From positions 1 through 64,000 of the forward strand of contig NZ_LIRF01000007.1 of the NCBI RefSeq assembly GCF_001297705.1: a stretch of 64,000 nt of DNA, written 5' to 3'. This DNA is from Chryseobacterium sp. ERMR1:04. Its GTDB lineage: Bacteria; Bacteroidota; Bacteroidia; Flavobacteriales; Weeksellaceae. Positions within the stretch are counted from its first letter, which is position 1. Each line of letters opens with the position of its first letter. The position numbers and the translations under genes were made by a program. The notes under the pieces were generated by a model, which saw only the letters and a list, made by a program, of their open reading frames with translations, did no database searches and was not told the DNA's origin. Shown piece by piece: positions 35,487-43,674 of this stretch.

Positions 35487-35660
35487 TTAAGCAATGCAAG
35501 ATCCTGGTTTAAGATCTGATATTCTTCTACAGCCACCAGGTCCACAGCAAAAAAACTCTGCATCACCACAACCATAATTTATTGCTTCATTATCGCACAT
35601 TTTAAATCCACCCTTAATACTTTTTAAACTTTGTCTTGAAATTTTGTTTAAATTTTTCAT
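35487..35660 (-). CDS. GG-leader, cysteine-rich bacteriocin-like peptide
   Basis: 57 aa; the gene is short and easily missed. The N-terminus MKNLNKISRQSLKSIKGG is a double-glycine leader of the type cut by peptidase-containing ABC exporters. The 39-residue core has six cysteines (positions 22, 31, 38, 39, 44, 55), including CCGPGGC. Small proteins with this leader are common in Chryseobacterium, where they are named bacteriocin-like. A TAAATTTG box lies 35-42 bp upstream of the ATG. No modifying enzyme, exporter or immunity gene lies beside it, so processing would have to use genes elsewhere. Antibacterial action is an inference. Confidence 0.75.
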   Translation of the reverse strand: MKNLNKISRQSLKSIKGGFKMCDNEAINYGCGDAEFFCCGPGGCRRISDLKPGSCIA

Positions 35661-35972
35661 AATAATTAATTGTTTTGTATTTGGTATAACTTTTCAAATT
35701 TAGATTTTTTTTCTAAACCTTAGTTGTTTTTTTCTAAAAAATGTGATTTATTTAATTACAAGCTGAAGAAAATATTTCTTTGTAAGTTTTTAAATATGTT
35801 TGTTTTACGGTTGTAAAAGTTTCGATAGTTTGTTATGATATAGAATAATCAATAAGAGCGGACTTTAGTCCGCTTTCAAAACTGTAGATTGATAAAACTG
35901 GCTTTAGCCGAAACTTATATTTAAATTGCTTGATGGTTGAGGTTTTGAAAAACAGCACTTTATGAGATTAAA
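35661..35972. other. Spacer with promoter and palindromic repeats
   Basis: The right-hand promoter of the small peptide lies at 35695-35702 (minus). At 35855-35875 GCGGACTTTAGTCCGC is a near-perfect palindrome, followed at 35897-35915 by CTGGCTTTAGCCG, another small palindrome. These paired motifs look like dispersed flavobacterial repeats. No gene is seen. Confidence 0.55.
35695..35702 (-). promoter_or_regulatory. -7 box of the GG-leader peptide gene
   Basis: TAAATTTG on the minus strand matches TAnnTTTG exactly. A start about 7 bp downstream gives a leader of about 28 nt to the ATG at 35660. Confidence 0.55.
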
Positions 35973-36491
35973 CTAAGAAAGTAGGTCAATAAAACAATCA
36001 TATGTCCCGTCGTAATCTTCCCATTTCTGATCATTCACAAAGAATGATGGAGTTCCGTTAACGCCACTTCTTACCCCGCCTTCAAAATCTGCTTCAATTT
36101 TGTCCTGAATTTCAGATGTGCTTATATCATTTTCAATTTTATTAACATCCAGCTGCAATACTTTTACACATTCTTTAAGCAAGCCTTCATTCAGTAAATC
36201 CTGATTATCGTAAATAAGATCGTGCATTTCCCAGAATTTCCCCTGATTTCCTGAGGCTTCAGCAATTGCAGCAGCCGACATTGCATATTCATGAGAATCG
36301 GTTAAAGGAAAGTTTCTAAAAACAAAGGCAACATCATCGGGATATTCCTCTACAAATTTCTTCACTAGAGGAAAAGCATGTCCACAATAAGGACATTGGT
36401 AATCACCATATTCAACCAACACAATTTTTGCAGTTTCCGGATTTCCCTGAACATGATCTTTCGGACCAATCGGAATTCTTAAAGTAGACAT
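35973..36491 (-). CDS. DsbA-family thioredoxin-fold protein
   Basis: 172 aa. EYGDYQCPYCGHAFP has the active-site CPYC at residues 33-36, and GTPSFFVN near residue 150 is the cis-Pro loop. The helical insert between them fits DsbA-like (Thioredoxin_4) proteins. No signal peptide is visible, so it probably acts in the cytoplasm as a thiol-disulfide or peroxide-linked reductase. It starts 12 bp after the peroxiredoxin gene, which supports a joint role in redox defence. Confidence 0.9.
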   Translation of the reverse strand: MSTLRIPIGPKDHVQGNPETAKIVLVEYGDYQCPYCGHAFPLVKKFVEEYPDDVAFVFRNFPLTDSHEYAMSAAAIAEASGNQGKFWEMHDLIYDNQDLLNEGLLKECVKVLQLDVNKIENDISTSEIQDKIEADFEGGVRSGVNGTPSFFVNDQKWEDYDGTYDCFIDLLS

Positions 36492-36503
36492 ATTTATTGT
36501 TTT

Positions 36504-36962
36504 TTATTTTAAATTTTCTAATGCATCGATAATTCCATCAGCTCCAGGATTAATTCCGTCTGGTGACAAATAACTCCATTGAATTATTCCATCCTTATCA
36601 ATCACAAACAATGCTCTTTTTGAAGTTCCATTTTCTTCATTGTAAACTCCATACGCTTTGGAAACCTCACCTTTAGGATTAAAATCTGCCAATAGCGGAT
36701 AGTGTAATTTCCGATCTGCCATAAAAGCATCGTGACACCAAGAGCTATCTACAGAGATCCCAAGAATATCTGCATTGTATTTATGAAAAATACTAAGCAT
36801 CTCATTATACAAAGCCACTTGATCTCCACAAACAGGACTCCAGTCTGCCGGATAAAAAACCAATATTAAATTTTTACCTAAAAAATCAGAACGCTTTAAT
36901 TTCTGATCCGGTGTGGCGTGAAGTTCAAAATCGAGTGCTGAGGTTCCTTGTTGTAATATCAT
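36504..36962 (-). CDS. Peroxiredoxin (AhpC/TSA family)
   Basis: 152 aa. FYPADWSPVCGDQ carries the peroxidatic Cys45 in a PxxxSxxC setting. LGISVDSSWCHDAFM has a second Cys that could act as the resolving residue. SYLSPDGINPG near the end is also family-like. It reduces hydroperoxides in the cytoplasm. It is the first gene of a two-gene unit with the DsbA-like protein. Confidence 0.93.
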   Translation of the reverse strand: MILQQGTSALDFELHATPDQKLKRSDFLGKNLILVFYPADWSPVCGDQVALYNEMLSIFHKYNADILGISVDSSWCHDAFMADRKLHYPLLADFNPKGEVSKAYGVYNEENGTSKRALFVIDKDGIIQWSYLSPDGINPGADGIIDALENLK

Positions 36963-37042
36963 AGGGTTGTGGTTTGGTTAATAAAATTAAGGATAAAGAT
37001 TTAATTATTGAAAAATGATGAGGTAAATTAATATTTAAAACT

Positions 37043-37072
37043 AAAAAACCTTCCAGCATCAACGGGAAGGTT
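37043..37072 (-). terminator. Terminator after DUF4407 gene
   Basis: On the minus strand AAACCTTCC and GGAAGGTTT form a stem around a 10-base loop, followed by a T run. Confidence 0.8.
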
Positions 37073-37094
37073 TAGTTATATAATTGTAAAAGTT

Positions 37095-38165
37095 TTATTT
37101 GTCTAAATTGTCTTTAAAATCTTCGATTCGGAAATCGGTGAGGGCATTTCCTTTTTCTATTTTTTCTTTGGCATACAAACGGAAATCATTTTCGGTTTTT
37201 TCCAGGAGATGATCATAAGGTCCAACCGCTGAAATTAGCTTTACGAGAACAGGTGATATTTCCAGGCAGATAAAAAGCCCCATAATAAAAGTGGCAGCTA
37301 AGGCAATAATCGCTGAGTTTTTTCCTAATTCGTCTAGCGCCTGAAGTCTTGCTGCAAATCCGTTGAATTTATCTTCAAAGGTTTCTGTAGACTTTCTTTC
37401 GGTCTCAAGATTCGTATATACTTTTGAGATCTCTTTATCTAGATATTCTAATCGCGGAGATACTTGTTTTTGATAGTTTTCTAAATCCTGTCTGCGTTGC
37501 TCTTTAAGTTCCTGCTTACGTTTTGCATTGGATCCGAAACCTTCTTTTCCACTCGTTAATCCAGATTGCTTTCCTAAAATTTCCTTTTCTAATTCTACAG
37601 CAGCAGAATCATAGGATTTTTGATATTGAACAACCTTTTCTGAAATTTGTTTCTTTTCTGTTTCAAAAGGTCCGCTTTGTTGCAAGATCCTTCCGTTCAT
37701 TTCCCCTTGAAGCTGTTTCTTGTTTCTCTGAATAATAGTATTCAACTGTTTATTAACTTCTTTCTCAAAAATTTTAAGCTCTAAAGGTTTAGAAATAATA
37801 ATTCCTAAAAAAGTGGCTAAGATTAAACGGGGAATTGCCATTAAAATCTGATTCCACCATGTTCCTGTTTTTTTGATGGACGAGACAATGTACCGGTCAA
37901 GATTAAAAATCATTAATCCCCACAAAATTCCGAAGCCTGTAGATGCCCAAATATTATCAAATACGGTAAACATTGCATAACCGGCAGAAAGAGTTGCAAA
38001 AATAGCAGTGAATAGAACGATGCCTCCTATTCCTGCGAACTTATTCCACTCACTGGGTGTTTTTCTTAAAATATGAAGGTTTCCTCCGGAGCAAACCATC
38101 AGAAACTTCTGGAACCAATTAATCTTATGATTCACTTGATTTATAGTTTGTTGATTGTTTTTCAT
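37095..38165 (-). CDS. DUF4407 membrane protein
   Basis: 356 aa from the ATG at 38165; a longer frame adds 14 residues and is less likely. Membrane segments lie at about 44-65, 72-95, 120-140 and 285-305. Between them is a long charged coiled coil (about 150-270, rich in Glu, Lys and Gln) that would lie on one side of the membrane. This layout and sequence fit DUF4407, a family of unknown function in Bacteroidota. It is monocistronic. Confidence 0.85.
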   Translation of the reverse strand: MKNNQQTINQVNHKINWFQKFLMVCSGGNLHILRKTPSEWNKFAGIGGIVLFTAIFATLSAGYAMFTVFDNIWASTGFGILWGLMIFNLDRYIVSSIKKTGTWWNQILMAIPRLILATFLGIIISKPLELKIFEKEVNKQLNTIIQRNKKQLQGEMNGRILQQSGPFETEKKQISEKVVQYQKSYDSAAVELEKEILGKQSGLTSGKEGFGSNAKRKQELKEQRRQDLENYQKQVSPRLEYLDKEISKVYTNLETERKSTETFEDKFNGFAARLQALDELGKNSAIIALAATFIMGLFICLEISPVLVKLISAVGPYDHLLEKTENDFRLYAKEKIEKGNALTDFRIEDFKDNLDK

Positions 38166-38353
38166 TATTGAAAATTTATACAAAAGTAATACTAAAAATC
38201 GTACCAATGTTAAAGATAGTATTATGTTTTACCAAGTATAGTAGGTTTTAAGTTTAAAATAGTATAAATAAGTATTTTACAGGATAAAATTAATGTTGAT
38301 TGTGAGTTTACTTCTTTTCTCTCATTAGAATTTGCATTTTAATGAAAAAAACA

Positions 38354-38362
38354 TAGTTTTGC
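38354..38362 (+). promoter_or_regulatory. Promoter box of the M43 protease gene
   Basis: TAGTTTTGC matches TAnnTTTG and is 23 bp before the ATG at 38385. The TTTGCA near 38332 could be part of the -33 element. Confidence 0.6.
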
Positions 38363-38384
38363 AGTCAATAAAATAATAAAAAAT

Positions 38385-40292
38385 ATGAAAATAAAGAGAA
38401 TTATTAGCTTTGTTGCGTTAATGGCTTTTATTAATGCATTTTCTCAAAATCAACAGAAAGATTGTGGTTTTGATGTTGTAATGAAGAAAATGGATCATCG
38501 ATATCCAGACTTAAAGAAAAAAAGAGAAGTGGCAGATGAAAATTTTGCAACTATTAATAAACAATCATATTTAAATAAATTCGGAGCAACAACTTCATGG
38601 AATGGTTTATATACCGGACAGGTTTATGAAATTCCAGTAGTAATACACGTAATTGAATCGCAAGCTGCTGCCAATTCAAGTTTAGCGTTAACAGATCAGG
38701 AAATTATCAATTGGATTGATAGAGCGAATAGAATGTATGCTACTACGTATGGTAATGGTTTCTATCCAGAAGGTACAGGCCCAACGGGTGGAGCAGTAAT
38801 GCCATTTAAGCTTGTATTAGCCAAAAGATCTCCTAGCTGTACACCTACAACAGGAATTGTAAGATACAATGGAAGTGTACTTCCTTCTTATGATACCTAT
38901 GGAGTAAAAATGCAAGGGAACAACGGAGCTGCTGATTATGACATTAAAAACCAACTTGCTCCGCACTGGCCGGAGACCTCTTATTTTAATATCTATGTAG
39001 TGACTGGTTTCGATGGACAACAGCTATTATCTTATGGATTAATGGGATATGCAATGTTCCCTGATGCTTATGATTATAGCTATGAGAGTTTTATGAAAGT
39101 AGCTACCATTAAAAACTCAAATGATACTACACTTACTCATGAATTGGGACATGCATTTGGTTTGTACCATACTTTCCAAGGAGTTTCCTATACTAACCAG
39201 AATGCTTGCCCAGTAAATAATAACTGCGCAACAGACGGAGACAGAGTTTGTGATACATCTCCATCTAGAAGTATGTACGGAGTGAATGTTCCTAATAATA
39301 CCGCTACAGATCCTTGTACGAGTCAGAATTATGATGGAACGCAGTATAATATCATGAACTACACGAATGTGGAACGTAAATTTACAGACGGACAAAGAGA
39401 CAGAGCAATACTGATGATGATGGAATATAGAAAGAATCTAATGAATTCTACAGCAGGAAAAGATCTGGCAGTTGTTGTTCCTTCTCCGGTTTCTGTTATT
39501 GCGGCACAATGTAGTCCTGTGGGGACTGCACATCCAACCAATAACAATTTTGCAATAGGACCTTATAAAGTTAGTTTTGCATCTATAAATAGTACAACAA
39601 ATGGGTATGACTCTGATGAGCCATCACCAATATATTATGCTGATTATTCTACAGCAACTTGTATTAGACCTTCATATGCTACAGAGATTTCTTCAAACTC
39701 TAGTACTCCGTTGAAAATAAGTTATATGAATGGGTTTAATCAGGCAGATAAATTCAAAACAAAGGTTTGGATAGATTATAATAACAATGGTTCTTTTGAA
39801 GAATCTGAATTGGTTGTGAATAATACGTCGGCAACCGCTATGGCTTCAGGAGCTTCAATAACACTTACCAATAATATTACTCCACCGGCTTCTGCGGTAA
39901 AGGATACATATTTAAGAATGAGAGTGGCAGTAGATGCTGCAACATTTGCTTCGGCAGTACTTCCTGATGTTACTCCGTGCTCACAGTTACAATATGGTCA
40001 GGTAGAAGATTATGCGGTGAAAATTCTAGGTGTATTGGGAACTTCTGAAACTAAAGAAAATTCAGATGTTAAGATTGTATATTCAAAAGGTGAGAATAAG
40101 CTTACTCTTGTAGGCGCTAAAAACAATGTATTTGGAGATTATCAGATATATGACTTAAGTGGAAAATTAATCCAAAAAGGAAATTCTAAAACGAATGAAG
40201 TTCAGGTGAACCAAGAATTGGTAAAAGGAGCTTACATTATTAATTATTCAGATAAAGATAAAAAAGGATCTAAGAAATTCTTAAATAACTAA
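38385..40292 (+). CDS. Secreted M43 metalloprotease with GEVED and T9SS domains
   Basis: 635 aa with a signal peptide ending near INAFSQ. HELGHAFGLYH (residues 252-262) is the extended zinc site HExxHxxGxxH of metzincins, and YNIMNYTN further on supplies the Met turn, as in M43 (pappalysin-like) peptidases. A GEVED domain follows at about 430-550 (VWIDYNNNGSFEESE; GQVEDYAVKI). The last 75 residues (YQIYDLSGKLIQKGNSK; KGAYIINY) are a T9SS sorting tail. The protein is secreted by T9SS and digests proteins or peptides outside the cell. Confidence 0.94.
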   Translation: MKIKRIISFVALMAFINAFSQNQQKDCGFDVVMKKMDHRYPDLKKKREVADENFATINKQSYLNKFGATTSWNGLYTGQVYEIPVVIHVIESQAAANSSLALTDQEIINWIDRANRMYATTYGNGFYPEGTGPTGGAVMPFKLVLAKRSPSCTPTTGIVRYNGSVLPSYDTYGVKMQGNNGAADYDIKNQLAPHWPETSYFNIYVVTGFDGQQLLSYGLMGYAMFPDAYDYSYESFMKVATIKNSNDTTLTHELGHAFGLYHTFQGVSYTNQNACPVNNNCATDGDRVCDTSPSRSMYGVNVPNNTATDPCTSQNYDGTQYNIMNYTNVERKFTDGQRDRAILMMMEYRKNLMNSTAGKDLAVVVPSPVSVIAAQCSPVGTAHPTNNNFAIGPYKVSFASINSTTNGYDSDEPSPIYYADYSTATCIRPSYATEISSNSSTPLKISYMNGFNQADKFKTKVWIDYNNNGSFEESELVVNNTSATAMASGASITLTNNITPPASAVKDTYLRMRVAVDAATFASAVLPDVTPCSQLQYGQVEDYAVKILGVLGTSETKENSDVKIVYSKGENKLTLVGAKNNVFGDYQIYDLSGKLIQKGNSKTNEVQVNQELVKGAYIINYSDKDKKGSKKFLNN

Positions 40293-40298
40293 ATCTAT

Positions 40299-40331
40299 GA
40301 GAGGCCCTTTTTTAAAGGGCTTCTTTTTTGT
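40299..40331 (+). terminator. Terminator after M43 protease gene
   Basis: AGGCCCTTT and AAAGGGCTT form a stem, followed by CTTTTTT. Confidence 0.8.
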
Positions 40332-40343
40332 TTATAAAATAAC

Positions 40344-40811
40344 ATGGGGAAAATTATAAGTATTATTTTATTATTCATATTGATGAGTAACTGCCAGTCT
40401 CAGCAGAAAAATAAAGATGCAAGAAGTAAACCTACGCTTTCTGCAAAAAATGAGGCTGAATATTTTTTAGGAAGCTGGAAATTGATAGAAAAAAATTATG
40501 TTGATGGAACTGAAAAAAAAATCTATCCGCTGCATGAATGTATGAAAAAGTACACTCTTGTATTCGAGAAAGAAGGTGGAGGTATCTTTCTTACTAAAAA
40601 TTATGCTACAGGTAAAGATTGTTCTATTAAAAATTCATCGGGTAAAATTCAGGTAACCATCAATCAAAGTGCTTTTTCGTATTTAGATGCAGATTTAAAA
40701 AGGTTAGATCAATATAAAATACTTTCTCCGGAAAAATTTGCTATCCTATATCATGATATTCTTGAGGGTAAAGTAAGAGAAATTGAAGAGGTGTATGAAA
40801 AGCAGAAGTGA
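40344..40811 (+). CDS. Lipocalin-like lipoprotein
   Basis: 155 aa. A short signal peptide ends in LMSNC, with Cys17 as the lipidation site. EYFLGSWKLIEKNY at about 39-52 is the start seen in lipocalin-like (DUF4923/lipocalin_5 type) proteins, followed by eight or so short beta strands. The ligand is unknown. It lies between the protease terminator and another lipoprotein, with which it may be cotranscribed. Confidence 0.75.
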   Translation: MGKIISIILLFILMSNCQSQQKNKDARSKPTLSAKNEAEYFLGSWKLIEKNYVDGTEKKIYPLHECMKKYTLVFEKEGGGIFLTKNYATGKDCSIKNSSGKIQVTINQSAFSYLDADLKRLDQYKILSPEKFAILYHDILEGKVREIEEVYEKQK

Positions 40812-40897
40812 GTTTTAAATTAATGATATACAGATGTTTGATTATTTTAGTTGAAATAACCTTAACTTTAAGAATCAAATCATCAAAATTTTTAATT

Positions 40898-41308
40898 ATG
40901 AAAAATCTAATCGCCGTTTCATTAGCTTCATTTCTATTAATTATAGTCTCTTGTAATAAAAAGAAAACAATTGATGATGAATTGAAAGAAGCAGCAATTA
41001 ATATGAATAAACTTACTCCCCAGATTCTTAATGACGGAATACGTCTGGACAGTGTTTCTTCAAAGCCCAATAAAATCTTTAGGTACAATTATACATTGAT
41101 ACAGGATGTAAAAGAGAATGTAACAGAAGAAGAGATCAATATCTTTAAGAAAGAAGTAAAAGAAGGTGCATTGAATGCCATTAAGACCTCTGCAGACATG
41201 CAGGAGTTTCGGGATAATGATGTGACGTTGAAGTATTTTTATTACGATAAAAACGGAAAACCTACGGCTGATTTCATCATTACTTCTACGGAATATAAAA
41301 AGAAATAA
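40898..41308 (+). CDS. Small lipoprotein of unknown function
   Basis: 136 aa from the ATG at 40898; the frame is open for 30 codons upstream, but that part would hide the signal peptide. FLLIIVSC gives Cys19 as the lipidation site. The mature part is charged (KKKTIDDELKEAAINMNKL; TEEEINIFKKEVKEG) and ends KYFYYDKNGKPTADFIITS. The family is not recognised. It ends at a hairpin shared with convergent ruvC. Confidence 0.8.
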   Translation: MKNLIAVSLASFLLIIVSCNKKKTIDDELKEAAINMNKLTPQILNDGIRLDSVSSKPNKIFRYNYTLIQDVKENVTEEEINIFKKEVKEGALNAIKTSADMQEFRDNDVTLKYFYYDKNGKPTADFIITSTEYKKK

Positions 41309-41330
41309 TTGAGGTGATAAACTCATCAAA

Positions 41331-41366
41331 AAAATCCGGAGGCTTATTTCAAGCGATCCGGATTTT
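41331..41366 (-). terminator. Terminator overlapping the ruvC stop
   Basis: On the minus strand AAAATCCGGA and TCCGGATTTT form a stem that includes the last codons of ruvC, followed by T's. It can serve the convergent lipoprotein gene as well. Confidence 0.65.
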
Positions 41367-41898
41367 GTTTTAAAAAGCTGTCCCAGCCTGTATAAGATTT
41401 ATCACTGCTAATGGTTCCTGAATTAAAGTGGTGGCAAACCGCAACGGCTAATCCATCCGATGCATCAAGATATTTTGTTGGAAATTCTTTTAATTTTAAT
41501 AAATTTTTCAGCATTCCTGCTACCTGTTCCTTACTGGCATTTCCGTTTCCGGTAATCGCCATTTTTATCTTTTTGGGAGAATATTCTGTGATAGGAATAT
41601 TTCTATATAAACTTGCCGCCATTGCGACGCCTTGGGCACGGCCTAATTTAAGCATACTTTGTACGTTTTTCCCAAAGAAAGGAGCCTCAAGAGCTACCTC
41701 ATCGGGATGGTATTCATCAATTAGTGCCAAGGTTTTGTCGAAGATATATTTAAGTTTAGTTTCGTGATTAGGGTATTTTTTTAATATCAATTCATGAATT
41801 GAAACCATCTCCATATTGCCCTTCTTAACGGAAATAATACCGAAACCCATAATAGCGGTTCCAGGATCTATTCCTAAAATTATTTTTTCTGAAATCAT
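41344..41898 (-). CDS. ruvC: Holliday junction resolvase RuvC
   Basis: 184 aa. GIDPGTA with Asp11, ALEAPFFGKN with Glu71, and DASDGLAVAVCHH with the C-terminal acidic residues near 146 form the catalytic set of RuvC. The basic loop QSMLKLGRAQGVAMA is also typical. The enzyme cuts four-way DNA junctions in the RuvABC pathway. It lies alone here, without ruvA or ruvB. Confidence 0.95.
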   Translation of the reverse strand: MISEKIILGIDPGTAIMGFGIISVKKGNMEMVSIHELILKKYPNHETKLKYIFDKTLALIDEYHPDEVALEAPFFGKNVQSMLKLGRAQGVAMAASLYRNIPITEYSPKKIKMAITGNGNASKEQVAGMLKNLLKLKEFPTKYLDASDGLAVAVCHHFNSGTISSDKSYTGWDSFLKQNPDRLK

Positions 41899-41978
41899 TG
41901 AGCCAAAGATATGACTTTCCTTAATTGTTAAGAGATAAAAGAAAAATAGTTAATCATTTTTACACTTGCTTTTTTGTG

Positions 41979-42509
41979 TTAAAGAATTGTATTTAACTTT
42001 TTCTCAGCGATAGGGACCCATTTTCCATCGTGACGGAGTAAGGTTATTTTTTCAACGATGAATTTAGTTTTATATTCTTTGTCCTTATATACTTCAATTG
42101 CTTTTAGATAATTATCAAAGCTTAAATTTCTATAACCTACTGTAATATGAGGATTGAAAGAATATTTCATAAAATTAAATTGTTGCTTTACCCGATTATA
42201 AAGCTCTATTAAATGATCATTGGCTTCAGGCTTTATAAAAAGAACAGGGTTTTTAGGATTCGAAAAGCCATCGAAACCATTCAATGTAATTTCAAAAGGA
42301 GAAAGATTGGTATCAATTTTTTGAAATGCAATATGAAGATCTTCTTCTAATTTTATTTCTCTGGAGAAAGGAGGAAACAACGTAATATGTGCCTCATTTT
42401 TTAACGCTTTTGAATTATCGTAGTTTGAGGCTAAATCTTGCTTAAATAAGTTGACCTCATCAATGATCTGTTGAGGCGGAAATACGGCGATGAAATAAAG
42501 CTTTTTCAT
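41979..42509 (-). CDS. 2'-5' RNA ligase-like (LigT/2H phosphoesterase) protein
   Basis: 176 aa from the ATG at 42509; the longer frame begins at a weaker start 18 bp upstream. HITLFPPF at about residue 40 and HITVGYR at about residue 120 are the two HxT motifs of the 2H phosphoesterase superfamily. The size fits the LigT-like group. It may hydrolyse cyclic phosphates in RNA or nucleotides; the substrate is unknown. Confidence 0.88.
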   Translation of the reverse strand: MKKLYFIAVFPPQQIIDEVNLFKQDLASNYDNSKALKNEAHITLFPPFSREIKLEEDLHIAFQKIDTNLSPFEITLNGFDGFSNPKNPVLFIKPEANDHLIELYNRVKQQFNFMKYSFNPHITVGYRNLSFDNYLKAIEVYKDKEYKTKFIVEKITLLRHDGKWVPIAEKKLNTIL

Positions 42510-42613
42510 GGGTCTAAAATAAGACATTAATTATTTTCAGTTTCAATTTTTTAAATAAATATTGATACATAAGAAAATTATGCATAAGTTTGCTAAGTAT
42601 AAAAGAGGTCAGA

Positions 42614-42940
42614 TTGAAAAAAAATAGTCTTTACAAAGGAACGCTTCAGAATATCATTTTAAAACTTCTCGCCAAAGAAGTTAAAATGTATGGTTACCAA
42701 ATTACCCAACATGCCAAAGAATTGACAAAAGGGGAATTGGAAATGACAGAAGGCGCTCTATATCCAATTTTGCATAAGTTGGAAAGTGAAGAGATGATTA
42801 TTTCTGAAATTCAGAAAATTAACGGAAGAGATCGTAAATACTATCTTTTAACAGAAAAAGGTAAGAAGCAACAGGCGGTGCAGGAGGATGAAATGAAAAG
42901 CTATCTTTTTAATTTAAGTACAATTTTTAATATCAGTTAA
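42614..42940 (+). CDS. PadR-family transcriptional regulator
   Basis: 108 aa if translation starts at the TTG at 42614 (KKNSLYKGTLQNIILKLLA follows, as in homologues). The winged helix includes KMYGYQITQHAKEL and TEGALYPILHKLESEEMI, diagnostic for PadR, with the DRKYYLLTEKGKK wing. The only upstream ATG (42580) is in another frame that stops at an A8 run; with seven A's it would join this frame. It probably represses its own operon and the membrane-protein gene 11 bp downstream. Confidence 0.88.
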   Translation: MKKNSLYKGTLQNIILKLLAKEVKMYGYQITQHAKELTKGELEMTEGALYPILHKLESEEMIISEIQKINGRDRKYYLLTEKGKKQQAVQEDEMKSYLFNLSTIFNIS

Positions 42941-42951
42941 ATACACAAGTG

Positions 42952-43674
42952 ATGACAGCAGAACAGGAAAAACAAATAACAGGTTATCTTATTTTTCAAA
43001 AATTGCCTTTGGATATCTTATTTGAAGTGAAAGATCATATGATTTCTCAGGTTTTAGAAATTCAGTGTAATGATAATTTAGATTTTGATGAAGCATTTCA
43101 TAAAACTAAAAAATTATGGGAAAGCGAATTTAAGCTGACCCATTATTATGCTTTTTATTCAGAGAAAATTCCTGTCATTGTTAAGAAAATTGTGAAAGAA
43201 CGATATAATAATATTCTCAAAAAATCACTTTTATTGGGGTTGCTCTCTTTTGGAATGAGTCTGTTGTTAATTTATTTTTCAGATAGTACGGAAACATATA
43301 CTTCATTCTTTAGAGCACAAAATTGTCTGTTTCTTATTGCTCCTTTACTGGTGTTAATAAGTAATTACAAAATGAGAAAGTATATCAAAACAGATTTTAA
43401 ATACAAAGGAAGATTGTTTTACACCATGTATCAGCAAAATATGGGGTTATTGCTTATATGCACAACTTCAATGGCTCAGATTATTTCAAAGGAAGGGAAG
43501 TATGGCTATTTGTTTTTTAAGACAGGAGACACCACGCATATTCTTTTTATTTTGGTTACTTTAATTCTTCCATTTTTAGTACAAACTATGATTATCTTTT
43601 TCCTCATCAATTTCTTTGAGCATAAAAAAACAATTATAAGACTTCAAAATTCTCTTAATCCTTCCGGTGGCTAA
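42952..43674 (+). CDS. Membrane protein encoded after PadR
   Basis: 240 aa from the ATG at 42952 (a GTG precedes it by one codon). Residues 1-80 are soluble and acidic (LPLDILFEVKDHMISQ). Four hydrophobic segments follow near 88-105, 115-135, 165-182 and 198-220. PadR genes are often paired with small membrane proteins of this plan. Function unknown. Its last 20 bp overlap the convergent serine hydrolase gene. Confidence 0.8.
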   Translation: MTAEQEKQITGYLIFQKLPLDILFEVKDHMISQVLEIQCNDNLDFDEAFHKTKKLWESEFKLTHYYAFYSEKIPVIVKKIVKERYNNILKKSLLLGLLSFGMSLLLIYFSDSTETYTSFFRAQNCLFLIAPLLVLISNYKMRKYIKTDFKYKGRLFYTMYQQNMGLLLICTTSMAQIISKEGKYGYLFFKTGDTTHILFILVTLILPFLVQTMIIFFLINFFEHKKTIIRLQNSLNPSGG

